A stretch of 64,000 bases of DNA. Origin: Thermocoleostomius sinensis A174. Its GTDB lineage: Bacteria; Cyanobacteriota; Cyanobacteriia; Elainellales; Elainellaceae. The stretch lies in the NCBI RefSeq assembly GCF_026802175.1, contig NZ_CP113797.1:3263026-3327025 (forward strand), read 5' to 3'. Shown piece after piece: positions 38,108 to 46,740 of the stretch. Position numbers and translations under genes: made by a program. Every line of letters starts with the position of its first letter. Position 1 is the first letter of the stretch. The notes beneath the pieces were generated by a model. The model worked only from the letters and a program-made list of their open reading frames with translations, did not search any database and was not told the DNA's origin.

Positions 38108-38296
38108 ATGAGTATTGAAGATCGAGCTAATGCTGTTGCCAAAAACATCGAAGGTAAAGTCCAAGAAGCCGTTGGTAATCTAACTGGCGACACGAAAACC
38201 AAGAGCGAAGGTCAAGCCAAGCAAGCAGAAGCAGCAGCCATGCATGCTGTAGAAGATGTCAAAGATACAGCAAAAGACATCGTCGATAAAGCGTAA
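38108..38296 (+). CDS. CsbD-family stress protein
   Basis: This 62-residue, highly charged helical protein starts MSIEDRANAVAKNIEGKVQE and continues AVGNLTGDTKTKSEGQAKQA, the CsbD-like pattern. Members are small, abundant, stress-induced proteins of unknown mechanism. A strong AAAGGAG ribosome binding site lies seven bases before the ATG. A perfect palindrome follows the stop at once. Confidence 0.9.
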   Translation: MSIEDRANAVAKNIEGKVQEAVGNLTGDTKTKSEGQAKQAEAAAMHAVEDVKDTAKDIVDKA

Positions 38297-38303
38297 GCCA
38301 CTT

Positions 38304-38331
38304 GTAAGGGCGATTCGCAAATCGCCCTTAC
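38304..38331. terminator. Perfect 12-bp palindrome between convergent genes
   Basis: GTAAGGGCGATT and AATCGCCCTTAC flank a four-base loop (CGCA). It lies 7 bp after csbD and 22 bp before the end of the convergent lipid kinase gene, so it could end transcription both ways. The GGGCGATTCGC core is, from memory, a dispersed palindrome of many cyanobacterial genomes, so this may be a repeat copy used as a terminator. Confidence 0.65.
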
Positions 38332-38353
38332 CTGATCTGATACGTTTTCAATT

Positions 38354-39355
38354 TCAATTTAGGGTCAGCGATGCAATCGTAGATGGGTGGGTTGGAACAA
38401 TGACGCGCAGTGCTTGCTTGACCGCTTTCATTGTGACAGGCAATTCGCCGATCGGTTGTCCATCCACATGAACTGGCAGTTTTGCCCGTGCAGACAGGCG
38501 CACTTCTGCCACCCGATAGGTTTCAATTTTGGGGTTATAGTGGTGTTGTCCTAAATTAATTGACCAGAAATGACGCAACAATTCCCATTTGCTGAAGTTA
38601 CGAAATACGCTAATGGTGAGTAATCCATCATTCAGTGCAGCATCTGGCGCAACGGTAAATCCACTGCCATAGTATGGCCCATTGGCTATGACAACTAATA
38701 ACGCTAAGCGCTGCAACTCGTATCGTTTTGCAGCAAGGCGTTGCCACAACCTGCGTTTTGTGGGGTGGGTCGTCAAATCAGCAACATAGCGAGCCTCAGC
38801 GATCGATCGATCAAATCGCATCCGGATGCGCTTAGGCTGATAGTTCAACGTCAACGTAACCACTTGCCAGAGCCGTTGCCACCGTCCCCCCTTAATTTCT
38901 TCACCCAACGGAAATAGTACTGCATCCAGCCCAACCCCTGCCGCCTCAAAAAAATAGTGCTGGTTATTAGCAACGCCTACATCAATGCTCACAATTTGCC
39001 CATGAATCACGACTTGGCAGGCATCCATGATCTCGAGGGGAAGGTTCAAGCTATGAGCAATGTTGTTGTACGTACCGATCGGTAAAATTCCTAGTGGCAT
39101 GGAGGTGTGTAACAAGCCTTTGGCCACTTCGCTCACGGTTCCATCACCACCTGCCGCAATTACCAAATCATAGGCTTGGGTCAATGCTCGTTGCGCCAAG
39201 GTTTTTGGAGAAGTGCCGGATTCCGTTAAAACCACGTCTGTGGTAATCCCCCCCGATTGCAGAGCCGAGACGATCGACGGCAACTGCTCCACGTTCACGG
39301 GGTCATCTCCGACAGTACCCGATGTCGGATTTACAATTAAACAGGCCCGCCGCAT
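38354..39355 (-). CDS. Diacylglycerol-kinase-type lipid kinase (YegS/BmrU family)
   Basis: This 333-residue protein has the DAGK catalytic fold: IVNPTSGTVGDD at the N-terminus, the ATP-site motif AAGGDGTVSEVAKGL, and LGILPIGTYNNIAHSLNLP, as in bacterial YegS-like lipid kinases. The C-terminal half holds FEAAGVGLDAVLFP and the beta domain ending in LPVHVDGQPIGELPV. It phosphorylates diacylglycerol, sphingosine-like or related lipids; the substrate is not known. I chose the ATG at 39355 with GGAGG five bases upstream, rather than the GTG at 39367. Confidence 0.9.
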   Translation of the reverse strand: MRRACLIVNPTSGTVGDDPVNVEQLPSIVSALQSGGITTDVVLTESGTSPKTLAQRALTQAYDLVIAAGGDGTVSEVAKGLLHTSMPLGILPIGTYNNIAHSLNLPLEIMDACQVVIHGQIVSIDVGVANNQHYFFEAAGVGLDAVLFPLGEEIKGGRWQRLWQVVTLTLNYQPKRIRMRFDRSIAEARYVADLTTHPTKRRLWQRLAAKRYELQRLALLVVIANGPYYGSGFTVAPDAALNDGLLTISVFRNFSKWELLRHFWSINLGQHHYNPKIETYRVAEVRLSARAKLPVHVDGQPIGELPVTMKAVKQALRVIVPTHPSTIASLTLN

Positions 39356-39687
39356 CACACCCTCCACAACTACCTGAAACTAGTTCACTGGAACGGCACA
39401 GACCTCTCTGTAGACCGATAGGTAAGGTAGACTGACTGCTTGCTAGTTTGTCTAGACTTAAGCTTTGCCTCCTTCAGTGTAGCGTGTGTGCCGAATGCAC
39501 TATTAGACAGACCAACTAGGCGATCGCCCCTCTCCTCTCGTTGCAGTGGCATAATTAAGAACTGCTTATGCAAATTCCCAGAACTTCTTCTATGTCGCAA
39601 CACCGTGTAACAAACCTGGCAACGGTATACTAAGGCAGGAGGTTCTGCTAAGAATCTTCACACAGTTGATCGCCTATTGCGGGAAAC

Positions 39688-40806
39688 ATGAGTCCAGGAA
39701 TTGATTTACAAGGAAGTTTCATCCAGCTACTCGAAGGGTTGGGTTTGCCTCATGGGGCTGCCAAAGCCGTTTGGATACCCCTGCCCATGGTCGTCATCGT
39801 GGCGGCTGTCACAGTCTTAGCATTAGTTTCAACATGGCTTGAACGAAAAATTTCGGCAGCGGCTCAGCAGCGCATTGGCCCAGAGTTTATGGGCCCCTTT
39901 GGGATGCTGGTTCCAGCGGCTGATGTGATCAAACTGTTGTTCAAAGAAAATGTGTTGCCAGCTAAAACCGATCCCTGGTTGTTTATCCTGGCTCCCATTC
40001 TCGTTTTCGTCCCGGTCTTTTTGTCTTATCTCATTGTTCCGTTTGGGCAAAACCTCGTTATTACCGATATTAATGTCGGCGTGTTTCTGTGGATTGCCCT
40101 GTCCAGTGTGGCTCCGATCGGCTTGCTGATGGCAGGCTATGCCTCTAATAATAAGTACTCTCTGTTAGGCGGGCTGCGGGCGGCGGCGCAATCGATTAGC
40201 TACGAGATTCCACTGGCGCTGTCGGTGTTGGCAGTTGTCATGATGTCCAACTCGCTGAGCACGATCGACATTGTGGGTCAACAGTCAGGCTATGGCATCT
40301 TGGGCTGGAACGTTTGGCGACAGCCAGTTGGGTTTTTGATCTTTTGGATCGCAGCCTTAGCTGAATGTGAGCGCATGCCCTTTGACCTGCCCGAAGCTGA
40401 AGAAGAACTGGTAGCTGGCTATCAAACTGAGTACAGCGCTGTCCGTTTCATGCTGTTCTATGCGGGTTCCTACGCCAACTTGGTGCTCTCCTGTTTGCTA
40501 ATTGCGGTGCTTTATCTGGGCGGTTGGGAGTCGCCAATTCCAGTTGGCTGGGTTGCTAATGCCTTGGGCGTTAGCGAAGCCACTCCCTGGCTACAGGTCA
40601 TCACAGGTAGCTTGGGTATCGTCATGACCCTGTTCAAAGCCTACCTAATGATTTTCCTGGCGATTCTGTTGCGCTGGACAGTGCCACGGGTTCGCATTGA
40701 CCAGTTGCTAAACTTGGGGTGGAAGTTCCTACTCCCAGTTTCCCTAGTGAATCTGCTGCTTACGGCTGGATTGAAGCTGGCCTTCCCCGTTGCCTTTGGT
40801 GGATAG
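39688..40806 (+). CDS. ndhA: NDH-1 subunit 1 (NdhA)
   Basis: Membrane subunit that forms the quinone channel and joins the peripheral arm of NDH-1. It has 372 residues and eight or nine helices. Family signatures are [20 protein letters not shown] and the acidic loop [20 protein letters not shown]. It begins the classic cyanobacterial cluster ndhA-ndhI-ndhG-ndhE; the gap to ndhI is 88 bp. Confidence 0.97.
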   Translation: MSPGIDLQGSFIQLLEGLGLPHGAAKAVWIPLPMVVIVAAVTVLALVSTWLERKISAAAQQRIGPEFMGPFGMLVPAADVIKLLFKENVLPAKTDPWLFILAPILVFVPVFLSYLIVPFGQNLVITDINVGVFLWIALSSVAPIGLLMAGYASNNKYSLLGGLRAAAQSISYEIPLALSVLAVVMMSNSLSTIDIVGQQSGYGILGWNVWRQPVGFLIFWIAALAECERMPFDLPEAEEELVAGYQTEYSAVRFMLFYAGSYANLVLSCLLIAVLYLGGWESPIPVGWVANALGVSEATPWLQVITGSLGIVMTLFKAYLMIFLAILLRWTVPRVRIDQLLNLGWKFLLPVSLVNLLLTAGLKLAFPVAFGG

Positions 40807-40894
40807 TGTATTGAAAAGTTAAACGCTGAAGAGTTTTATTTCTTACCTTTCCTGTTCCCCTCGCTTGCTGAACTTGACTTCTCACGAGAACACT

Positions 40895-41494
40895 ATGCTG
40901 AAGTTCCTCAAACAAGTCGGTGATTACACTAAAGAGGCGGTTCAAGCTGCCAAATATATTGGTCAAGGATTGTCTGTTACCTTCGATCACATGCAGCGCC
41001 GCCCGATTACAGTGCAGTATCCCTACGAGAAATTAATTCCGTCGGAACGCTTTCGCGGCCGCATTCACTTTGAGTTTGATAAGTGCATCGCCTGCGAAGT
41101 TTGTGTCCGCGTTTGCCCCATTAACTTGCCGGTTGTGGATTGGGAATTCAATAAAGAAACGAAGAAGAAGAAGCTGAATCACTACAGCATTGACTTCGGA
41201 GTTTGCATTTTTTGTGGCAATTGTGTCGAGTTTTGTCCCACCAATTGTCTATCCATGACTGAAGAGTATGAGTTGTCAACCTACGATCGCCACGAACTGA
41301 ACTACGATAACGTGGCGTTGGGTCGTCTGCCCTACAGCGTCATGCATTCTGACCCAATGGTGACGCCGCTGCGTGAGTTGGCTTACTTGCCTAAAGGGGT
41401 GCTTGACCCCCATGCCTTGCCAGAGGGCACTCGTCGGGCGGGTAGACTGCCGGAAGAACTTCTGCAAGAACAAGAGCGCGCAGACGCCAAATAA
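40895..41494 (+). CDS. ndhI: NDH-1 subunit I (two [4Fe-4S] clusters)
   Basis: A 199-residue peripheral-arm subunit that carries two [4Fe-4S] clusters on the electron path from ferredoxin to plastoquinone. The cluster motifs are [12 protein letters not shown] (near residue 64) and [12 protein letters not shown] (near residue 104). I chose the ATG at 40895 ([19 protein letters not shown]), the usual N-terminus, over an in-frame start ten codons upstream. It sits in the ndhAIGE cluster. Confidence 0.96.
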   Translation: MLKFLKQVGDYTKEAVQAAKYIGQGLSVTFDHMQRRPITVQYPYEKLIPSERFRGRIHFEFDKCIACEVCVRVCPINLPVVDWEFNKETKKKKLNHYSIDFGVCIFCGNCVEFCPTNCLSMTEEYELSTYDRHELNYDNVALGRLPYSVMHSDPMVTPLRELAYLPKGVLDPHALPEGTRRAGRLPEELLQEQERADAK

Positions 41495-41521
41495 CTATAA
41501 GAGTAGGGAGATCGTATTGCC

Positions 41522-42142
41522 GTGAATTTAGCCGACGGAGTTCAACTCGTATCGTTGATCGTGCTAGCCGTGATGATGATCGGCTCAGCCCTAGGTGTTG
41601 TTTTGCTGTCCAATATTGTCTATTCAGCGTTTCTGCTGGGGCTTGTTTTCACCAGCATGGCTGGCATTTACATTTTGCTGAATGCCGGGTTTGTCGCAGC
41701 AGCGCAGGTGCTCATCTATGTGGGCGCTGTCAATGTTCTGATTTTGTTTGGAATTATGCTGGTGAACAAGCGGGAAGATTTTCTTCCGGTGAAGAACGCC
41801 TGGATTGGCAAAGCAGCAACCGCGGCTGTATGTCTGGGGTTGTTTGTCTTGCTAGGCGCGATGGTGCTTTCAACTCCATGGGCATTGTCAGCGGCAATTC
41901 CGACGGGTGATGACGCCATGGTTGTCATCGGTAAGCACTTCTTCAGTGATTTTCTGTTGCCGTTTGAACTGGCCTCGGTTCTGCTATTGATGGCGATGAT
42001 TGGGGCGATCGTGCTGGCGCGTCGCGATTTTCTGCCAGACGAACTGGCCGAACAGAATGGTCGAGGTTCAACGGCTTTGACCTTGCCGGAACGCCCCCGC
42101 GAGCTTGTTTCCAGCGGTGTCTCCAGCAGTAAGGAAAATTAG
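41522..42142 (+). CDS. ndhG: NDH-1 subunit 6 (NdhG)
   Basis: A 206-residue membrane subunit with five helices; AAQVLIYVGAVNVLILFGIM is the family-typical segment with the pi-bulge region. It starts at GTG with GGGAG about 11 bases upstream. The C-terminal 40 residues are polar and variable. It is the third gene of the ndhAIGE cluster, 27 bp after ndhI. Confidence 0.95.
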   Translation: MNLADGVQLVSLIVLAVMMIGSALGVVLLSNIVYSAFLLGLVFTSMAGIYILLNAGFVAAAQVLIYVGAVNVLILFGIMLVNKREDFLPVKNAWIGKAATAAVCLGLFVLLGAMVLSTPWALSAAIPTGDDAMVVIGKHFFSDFLLPFELASVLLLMAMIGAIVLARRDFLPDELAEQNGRGSTALTLPERPRELVSSGVSSSKEN

Positions 42143-42165
42143 AATACTTTGTGGTTGATTGAATT

Positions 42166-42471
42166 ATGCAGCTTCAATACTTCCTGATTTTGGCGGCCGC
42201 TTTGTTTTGCACAGGCATTTTTGGCTTGGTCACTAGCCGCAACGCGATTCGAGTGTTGATGTCGATCGAGTTGATGCTGAACTCGGTGAACCTAAACCTG
42301 ATGGCATTCTCCAACTATCTTGATCCAGAGCGCATCCGAGGGCAGGTGTTTGCCGTGTTTGTCATCTCAATTGCCGCTGCTGAAGCGGCAGTGGGGTTGG
42401 CGATCGTGCTAGCCATTTACCGCAACCGCAACACGATCGATATGGAACAATTCAACTTGCTGAAGTGGTAA
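42166..42471 (+). CDS. ndhE: NDH-1 subunit 4L (NdhE)
   Basis: A 101-residue three-helix membrane subunit of the proton pathway. [20 protein letters not shown], with its conserved glutamate, and [18 protein letters not shown], with the second, are diagnostic. It is the last gene of the ndhAIGE cluster, 23 bp after ndhG. Confidence 0.96.
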   Translation: MQLQYFLILAAALFCTGIFGLVTSRNAIRVLMSIELMLNSVNLNLMAFSNYLDPERIRGQVFAVFVISIAAAEAAVGLAIVLAIYRNRNTIDMEQFNLLKW

Positions 42472-42616
42472 GGGAGGATTGAGCCGGATAAAGGATGAAT
42501 TTCATCCGTCGATCACAGCACCTTTGTAGAATGAAACGATGAAGCCACACAGATGTTGTGCAAGCTTCATCTTGGTTTTTATCCTTTATCCTTCATCCGT
42601 TATCCTTGATTTAGAC

Positions 42617-43540
42617 GTGGAGCTAAACCAAGTTATTGTTGTCCACAAGGCTCATGATGCTTACAGCAAGCAGTGGGCAGAGAAATGTGCTGCTCAGCTA
42701 GAACAGCGCAATTGTCGGGTCATGCTGGGCCCTAGCGGACCGAAAGATAACCCCTATCCCGTGTTTTTAGCGTCGGCTCAGCAACCGATCGATCTGGCGG
42801 TGGTATTGGGCGGAGATGGTACCGCCTTGGCAGCGGCTCGGCATTTAGCATCCGACGGTATTCGGATTTTGGCAATCAACGTGGGTGGGCATTTGGGGTT
42901 TCTCACAGAGCCAGCTGACACATTAATGCAAGACCCAGAACAAGTTTGGGATCGCTTGTTGCAAGATCGGTTTGCAGTACAGCGGCGGATGATGCTACAA
43001 GCCATGACCTTTGAAGGCAACCGCACCAATCTAGAGCCTGTCAGCGATCGCTACTTAGCGCTCAACGAAATGTGTGTCAAACCGGCCTCTGCCGATCGCA
43101 TGATCACTTCCATCTTGGAGATGGAAATCGATGGGGAAGTGGTCGATCAATACCAGGGCGATGGGCTGATCATTGCAACACCGACAGGTTCTACCTGCTA
43201 TACCGTAGCTGCCAGTGGGCCAATTTTGCATCCAGGCATGGACGCCATGATTGTGACGCCCATCTGTCCCCTCAGCCTCTCTAGCCGCCCGATTGTCTTA
43301 CCCCCTGGATCGGTGGTCAGCATTTGGCCACTGGCCGATCGCGACCTACACACCAAACTGTGGATGGACGGAGTATTAGCTACAGCCATCTGGCCAGGGC
43401 AGCGCGTAGACATCCGCATGGCCGATCGGGCCGCCGAGTTTATTATCTTGAAGGAAAACTATTCCTATTACCAAACCCTCCGGGAAAAGCTACACTGGGC
43501 AGGGGCGCGGATTCAGTACAGTAATAATCATCGCAATTAA
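42617..43540 (+). CDS. nadK: NAD kinase
   Basis: It phosphorylates NAD to NADP and so supports photosynthetic NADPH supply. The 307-residue product has the catalytic GGDGT (VVLGGDGTALAAARHL), NVGGHLGFLTEP, and the second conserved region DGLIIATPTGSTCYTVAASG. The frame runs upstream to 42539, but that part is translated T/C-rich repeat text, so I chose the GTG at 42617 where homologous proteins begin (VELNQVIVVHKAHDA). No clear ribosome binding site is present. Confidence 0.93.
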   Translation: MELNQVIVVHKAHDAYSKQWAEKCAAQLEQRNCRVMLGPSGPKDNPYPVFLASAQQPIDLAVVLGGDGTALAAARHLASDGIRILAINVGGHLGFLTEPADTLMQDPEQVWDRLLQDRFAVQRRMMLQAMTFEGNRTNLEPVSDRYLALNEMCVKPASADRMITSILEMEIDGEVVDQYQGDGLIIATPTGSTCYTVAASGPILHPGMDAMIVTPICPLSLSSRPIVLPPGSVVSIWPLADRDLHTKLWMDGVLATAIWPGQRVDIRMADRAAEFIILKENYSYYQTLREKLHWAGARIQYSNNHRN

Positions 43541-43622
43541 GCGATTCAAAAAACTGCCCTGAAGAAGTTGCCATATTGCCCCCATCCTGTGTTACCGTTA
43601 TATACGGTCGAAAAAACGACGC

Positions 43623-43694
43623 GGGTCGCTAGCTCAGTGGTAGAGCACTCGGCTTTTAACCGATTGGTCCTGGGTTCGAATCCCAGGCGACCCA
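43623..43694 (+). tRNA. tRNA-Lys (UUU)
   Basis: A cloverleaf of 72 bases. The acceptor arms GGGTCGC and GCGACCC pair perfectly, followed by discriminator A. The D arm starts at AGCTCAGTGGTAGAGC, the anticodon loop is CTTTTAA with anticodon TTT, and the T arm is CTGGGTTCGAATCCCAG. The 3' CCA is not encoded. Confidence 0.97.
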
Positions 43695-44017
43695 TTGAAG
43701 ACTGAAATACACATTAGGAAATACACATTAGACATTCGTTTTTCCGATTTTAGCGAATGACTGCCTTCGACCTAGCTTTGGGCTACGGCTTAGTGTCATG
43801 ACCGAACTCCCAGTTTTGAGCAGCACTCCCTTAGCGCTAACCGTTCAGCAAGTGTTTAGCTGGCTCGTTTTTGGCTAGCGATCGTCATTCGCGTTTGCAG
43901 CAGTTGGATAGGGGAATGGTGCAATGATAGCCACCACAGCGAAATAGAGACTCGTTGCCGATTCCCGATTCCCGACTAGTCATTCCCCATTCCCGACTCC
44001 CGACTCCCTAACCCCTC
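43695..44017. repeat. Repeat-rich spacer after tRNA-Lys
   Basis: Just behind the tRNA a 14-bp unit, GAAATACACATTAG, stands twice in tandem (43704-43717 and 43718-43731). At 43957-44010 there are heptamer-like units GATTCCC, CATTCCC and GACTCCC in runs, the short tandem repeat type known from filamentous cyanobacteria. Between them a 26-codon frame (43798-43878) is too short to call. Confidence 0.7.
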
Positions 44018-44263
44018 CTACCGATCGACATAGCGCTTGTAAATCCGCATAATCTCTCCGGGTTCTCGCACCGTGGCTTGTTGAATCTGGGCATAGGGCA
44101 AGGCCCGTGACCAGTTTTCCACCCGGCAAAACCCGCAGTGGTACAGATGGGCGATTGTGTGCTCCACATCCTCCGGTTGTCCAATCATCAGAATTTTGAC
44201 GGCGCGGCGCTTAGTTCTGATCGATCGTGTATCTTCTGATGGAATATCAATGAAGTCAGCCAT
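44018..44263 (-). CDS. Small cyanobacterial protein, copy 2 of the paralogous pair
   Basis: This 81-residue protein is the relative of the product at 37693. It has VKILMIGQPEDVEHTIAHLY, then GFCRVENWSRAL and PGEIMRIYKRYV. Two cysteines (CGFC) are absent from the other copy. The ATG at 44263 has AGGAG eight bases upstream. The gene points toward copy 1, with csbD, the kinase gene, ndhAIGE, nadK and tRNA-Lys between them. Its function is unknown. Confidence 0.78.
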   Translation of the reverse strand: MADFIDIPSEDTRSIRTKRRAVKILMIGQPEDVEHTIAHLYHCGFCRVENWSRALPYAQIQQATVREPGEIMRIYKRYVDR

Positions 44264-44745
44264 AGTGAAAACTCCTAGTTTCGGTAAGGAAACTAGAAGC
44301 TAAATTCGATTCACCATTGCAGCAGGATCTGTCAGCTAGATGAGATAATCTCTTCTAGCCTTAGACCGGCTATGCCCCGGTTTAAGGTTAGCTGGTTAGG
44401 GTCGCTGCGAACTTCCCTAATCAGCGCTCCTAGAATTCAGCTTCTAGGTAGTTTGCTGTTTAGATGACAGCTACCTTTGATAGAAGAAAAAGATAGCCTT
44501 GACTTCTGAGGCTATCACTTTGCCGTGTAATAATCAAGCGCTTTCAAGCAGGAGCACATGAACTATGTACGAACCACTGCTGCGGGATATCTACGCGCTC
44601 AGTTGAATGCTATCAATACCGTCTGACCTCAAGCCCTCAATAGAAAATCTTTGGCGAGCTATTGGGAGGTGGCGTATTGCACGGCAAAAGCTCCATCTCT
44701 ATTCTCATACCCGCTATCCTGATGGTGTAGAAACGTAGCCTGACC
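44264..44745. other. Spacer with leader copy 2 and a further hairpin
   Basis: Besides the leader, GATAGCC at 44492-44498 pairs with GGCTATC at 44510-44516, and on the minus strand this stem is followed by TTTTTC. It could end transcripts that enter from the right, or be the upstream helix of the leader. At 44558-44626 a 22-codon plus-strand frame (MNYVRTTAAGYLRAQ...) has an AGGAG four bases upstream but no known relative. Confidence 0.5.
44272..44425 (-). promoter_or_regulatory. Structured 5' leader RNA, copy 2 (candidate riboswitch)
   Basis: Read on the minus strand, 44425 to 44272. P2 is 44422-44425 and 44415-44418 with 44398-44401 and 44391-44394 (GCTG..AGGG / CCCT..CAGC). P3 is 44383-44387 and 44377-44380 with 44366-44369 and 44359-44363, loop GGCATAG. 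P4 is 44354-44359 with 44335-44340. P5 is 44289-44296 with 44275-44282 (CTAGTTTC/GAAACTAG). The 3' arm of P5 takes in the first two bases of the AGGAG site at 44272-44276. CTAGAAG in the P4 5' arm can pair instead with CTTCTAG at the start of P5. Confidence 0.72.
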
Positions 44746-44943
44746 ATGCAGTTTCATTTGTTGCAATCAGAATGGGACGGCATTACCGTTGAATACGGGC
44801 AAATGCTGGAAACAGGAGAATTTGATGCGGAGATGCCTCGACATGGCGTGGCAGTGGCGTTTGCGCCGCACGATCGCGTTACTTGGTCTGTTGATGGGGG
44901 CGATCGTAAAACGACACCCCGTTGTTTGGTAAAGTTTTACTGA
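44746..44943 (+). pseudogene. Possible AraC-type regulator N-terminal remnant
   Basis: A 65-codon frame begins MQFHLLQSEWDGITVEYGQM and continues with FDAEMPRHGVAVAFAPHDRV and WSVDGGDRK. The plan of a sensing cupin-like N-terminus recalls cyanobacterial AraC-family regulators, but no helix-turn-helix part follows and the end (RCLVKFY) looks out of frame. I read it as a truncated gene; a short real gene cannot be excluded. Confidence 0.35.
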
Positions 44944-45033
44944 CCAGGGCTACGTCTCACAAGCGTTGTCTGAGCCATTGCTAATACCCCACTAGCCTAA
45001 CGCCGCGGCTAGTGGCTGTATTACTTCTACTGA

Positions 45034-46638
45034 TTATTCCCATTCGATCGTCCCCGGTGGTTTGGACGTAATATCGTAGACCACACGATTGACGCCAGCC
45101 ACCTCATTGACAATGCGATTGGAGATAGTTTCCAACAAATCATAAGGAACCCTGGCCCAGTCTGCGGTCATGCCATCTTCACTGGTAACAAGCCGCAGCA
45201 CGATCGGATAGGCATAGGTGCGTTGATCGCCCATCACCCCCACACTACGAATTGGCAATAGCACGGCAAATGCTTGCCATAGGTCATGATAGACGTCGTT
45301 GCGGTTAATTTCCTGGCGCACAATCAAATCAGCATCGCGCAGAATCTCTAGACGTTCGGCGGTGACTTCGCCCAGGATGCGAATCGCCAAGCCAGGACCC
45401 GGAAACGGATGGCGACGGACAATTTCTTCTGGCAAGCCGATCGATCGACCAACTTTTCGCACTTCATCTTTGAATAATTTGCGCAACGGTTCGACCAGCT
45501 TAAAGCGCAGGTCTTTGGGCAACCCGCCGACGTTATGATGGCTCTTGATCTTCACCGCCACCCGCTCGCCAGTTTGGGGATCAACGTTGGTATCGGCAGA
45601 TTCGATCACATCGGGGTATAGCGTGCCCTGCGCCAAATAATCAAAGGGCCCTAACCGTTTAGATTCTTCTTCAAACACACGGATGAATTCATAGCCAATG
45701 CGCTTGCGTTTCTCTTCCGGGTCGGTGACTCCGGCAATAGTAGCTAGGAAGCGATCGCGAGCATTCACATACTCCACCGGAATATGGAACTGTTCACGGA
45801 ATAGCTTCAGCAGCCGCTCCGGTTCGCCTTTGCGCATAAAGCCCTGATCGATAAACATACAGGTCAACTGATCGCCAATGGCGCGATGTAGCAGAAACGC
45901 CAGCGTTGAAGAATCCACGCCGCCTGACAACGCCAGCAGCACCCGTTTGTCGCCAACCTTAGCGCGAATTTCGCGAATGGTTTCTTCCACAAAGGCATCG
46001 GTAGTCCAAGTGGGCTGACAGTTGCAAATGTGATAAACAAAATTGCGAATGAGCGCTTGCCCGCCGATCGAATGCACCACTTCTGGATGGAATTGCACCC
46101 CATACAGTTTCTTACCATGATCGGCGATCGCCGCGCATGGAGTATTTTCAGTATGGGCCAATAACTCAAACCCCTCGGGCAGATGCGCTACCGAGTCGCC
46201 ATGACTCATCCACATCGTAGCGCCATCGTCCACATTGGTGAGCAAATCCGTGGGGTCGTCAATATACAACGATGCCTTGCCATACTCTCCCCGCTCGGCG
46301 CGTTCCACACCGCCGCCTAACTGCTGTACCATCAGTTGCATTCCATAACAAACACCCAAAATAGGAATACCCAATTCCCAAATTCCAGGGTCACAGTGGG
46401 GTGCCCCTTTGTCATAGACCGAACTCGGCCCACCCGATAGGATAATGCCCTTGGGGTGTAGTTGTCGGAGTTGTTCAGCCGTGGTTCGATAGGAAAGTAC
46501 CTCAGAATAGACTTGCGTTTCCCGAATGCGACGGGCAATCAACTCGGAATATTGCGAGCCAAAATCGAGAATGACAATCATTTGGCGGCTGAGTTGATCC
46601 AGAGAAGAGGGCTGTGGAGGTTGTTCAGTTTGAATCAC
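45034..46638 (-). CDS. guaA: GMP synthase (glutamine-hydrolysing)
   Basis: It converts XMP to GMP with glutamine as nitrogen donor. The glutaminase domain has the nucleophile loop GVCYGMQLM and the HPEV histidine/glutamate. The ATP pyrophosphatase domain has the P-loop [13 protein letters not shown] near residue 240, and the C-terminal dimerisation domain ends in [11 protein letters not shown]. All 534 residues are in place. It follows cbiD on the same strand after 102 bp. Confidence 0.97.
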   Translation of the reverse strand: MIQTEQPPQPSSLDQLSRQMIVILDFGSQYSELIARRIRETQVYSEVLSYRTTAEQLRQLHPKGIILSGGPSSVYDKGAPHCDPGIWELGIPILGVCYGMQLMVQQLGGGVERAERGEYGKASLYIDDPTDLLTNVDDGATMWMSHGDSVAHLPEGFELLAHTENTPCAAIADHGKKLYGVQFHPEVVHSIGGQALIRNFVYHICNCQPTWTTDAFVEETIREIRAKVGDKRVLLALSGGVDSSTLAFLLHRAIGDQLTCMFIDQGFMRKGEPERLLKLFREQFHIPVEYVNARDRFLATIAGVTDPEEKRKRIGYEFIRVFEEESKRLGPFDYLAQGTLYPDVIESADTNVDPQTGERVAVKIKSHHNVGGLPKDLRFKLVEPLRKLFKDEVRKVGRSIGLPEEIVRRHPFPGPGLAIRILGEVTAERLEILRDADLIVRQEINRNDVYHDLWQAFAVLLPIRSVGVMGDQRTYAYPIVLRLVTSEDGMTADWARVPYDLLETISNRIVNEVAGVNRVVYDITSKPPGTIEWE

Positions 46639-46740
46639 CGCTGAGATCCTACCTTAGAGGCTAATGAAGGCTAATAAACGAACAAACATAGCTTGAATAC
46701 AACGGTCTAGGTACGAGCAAATTAAACAAACATAAGAAAT

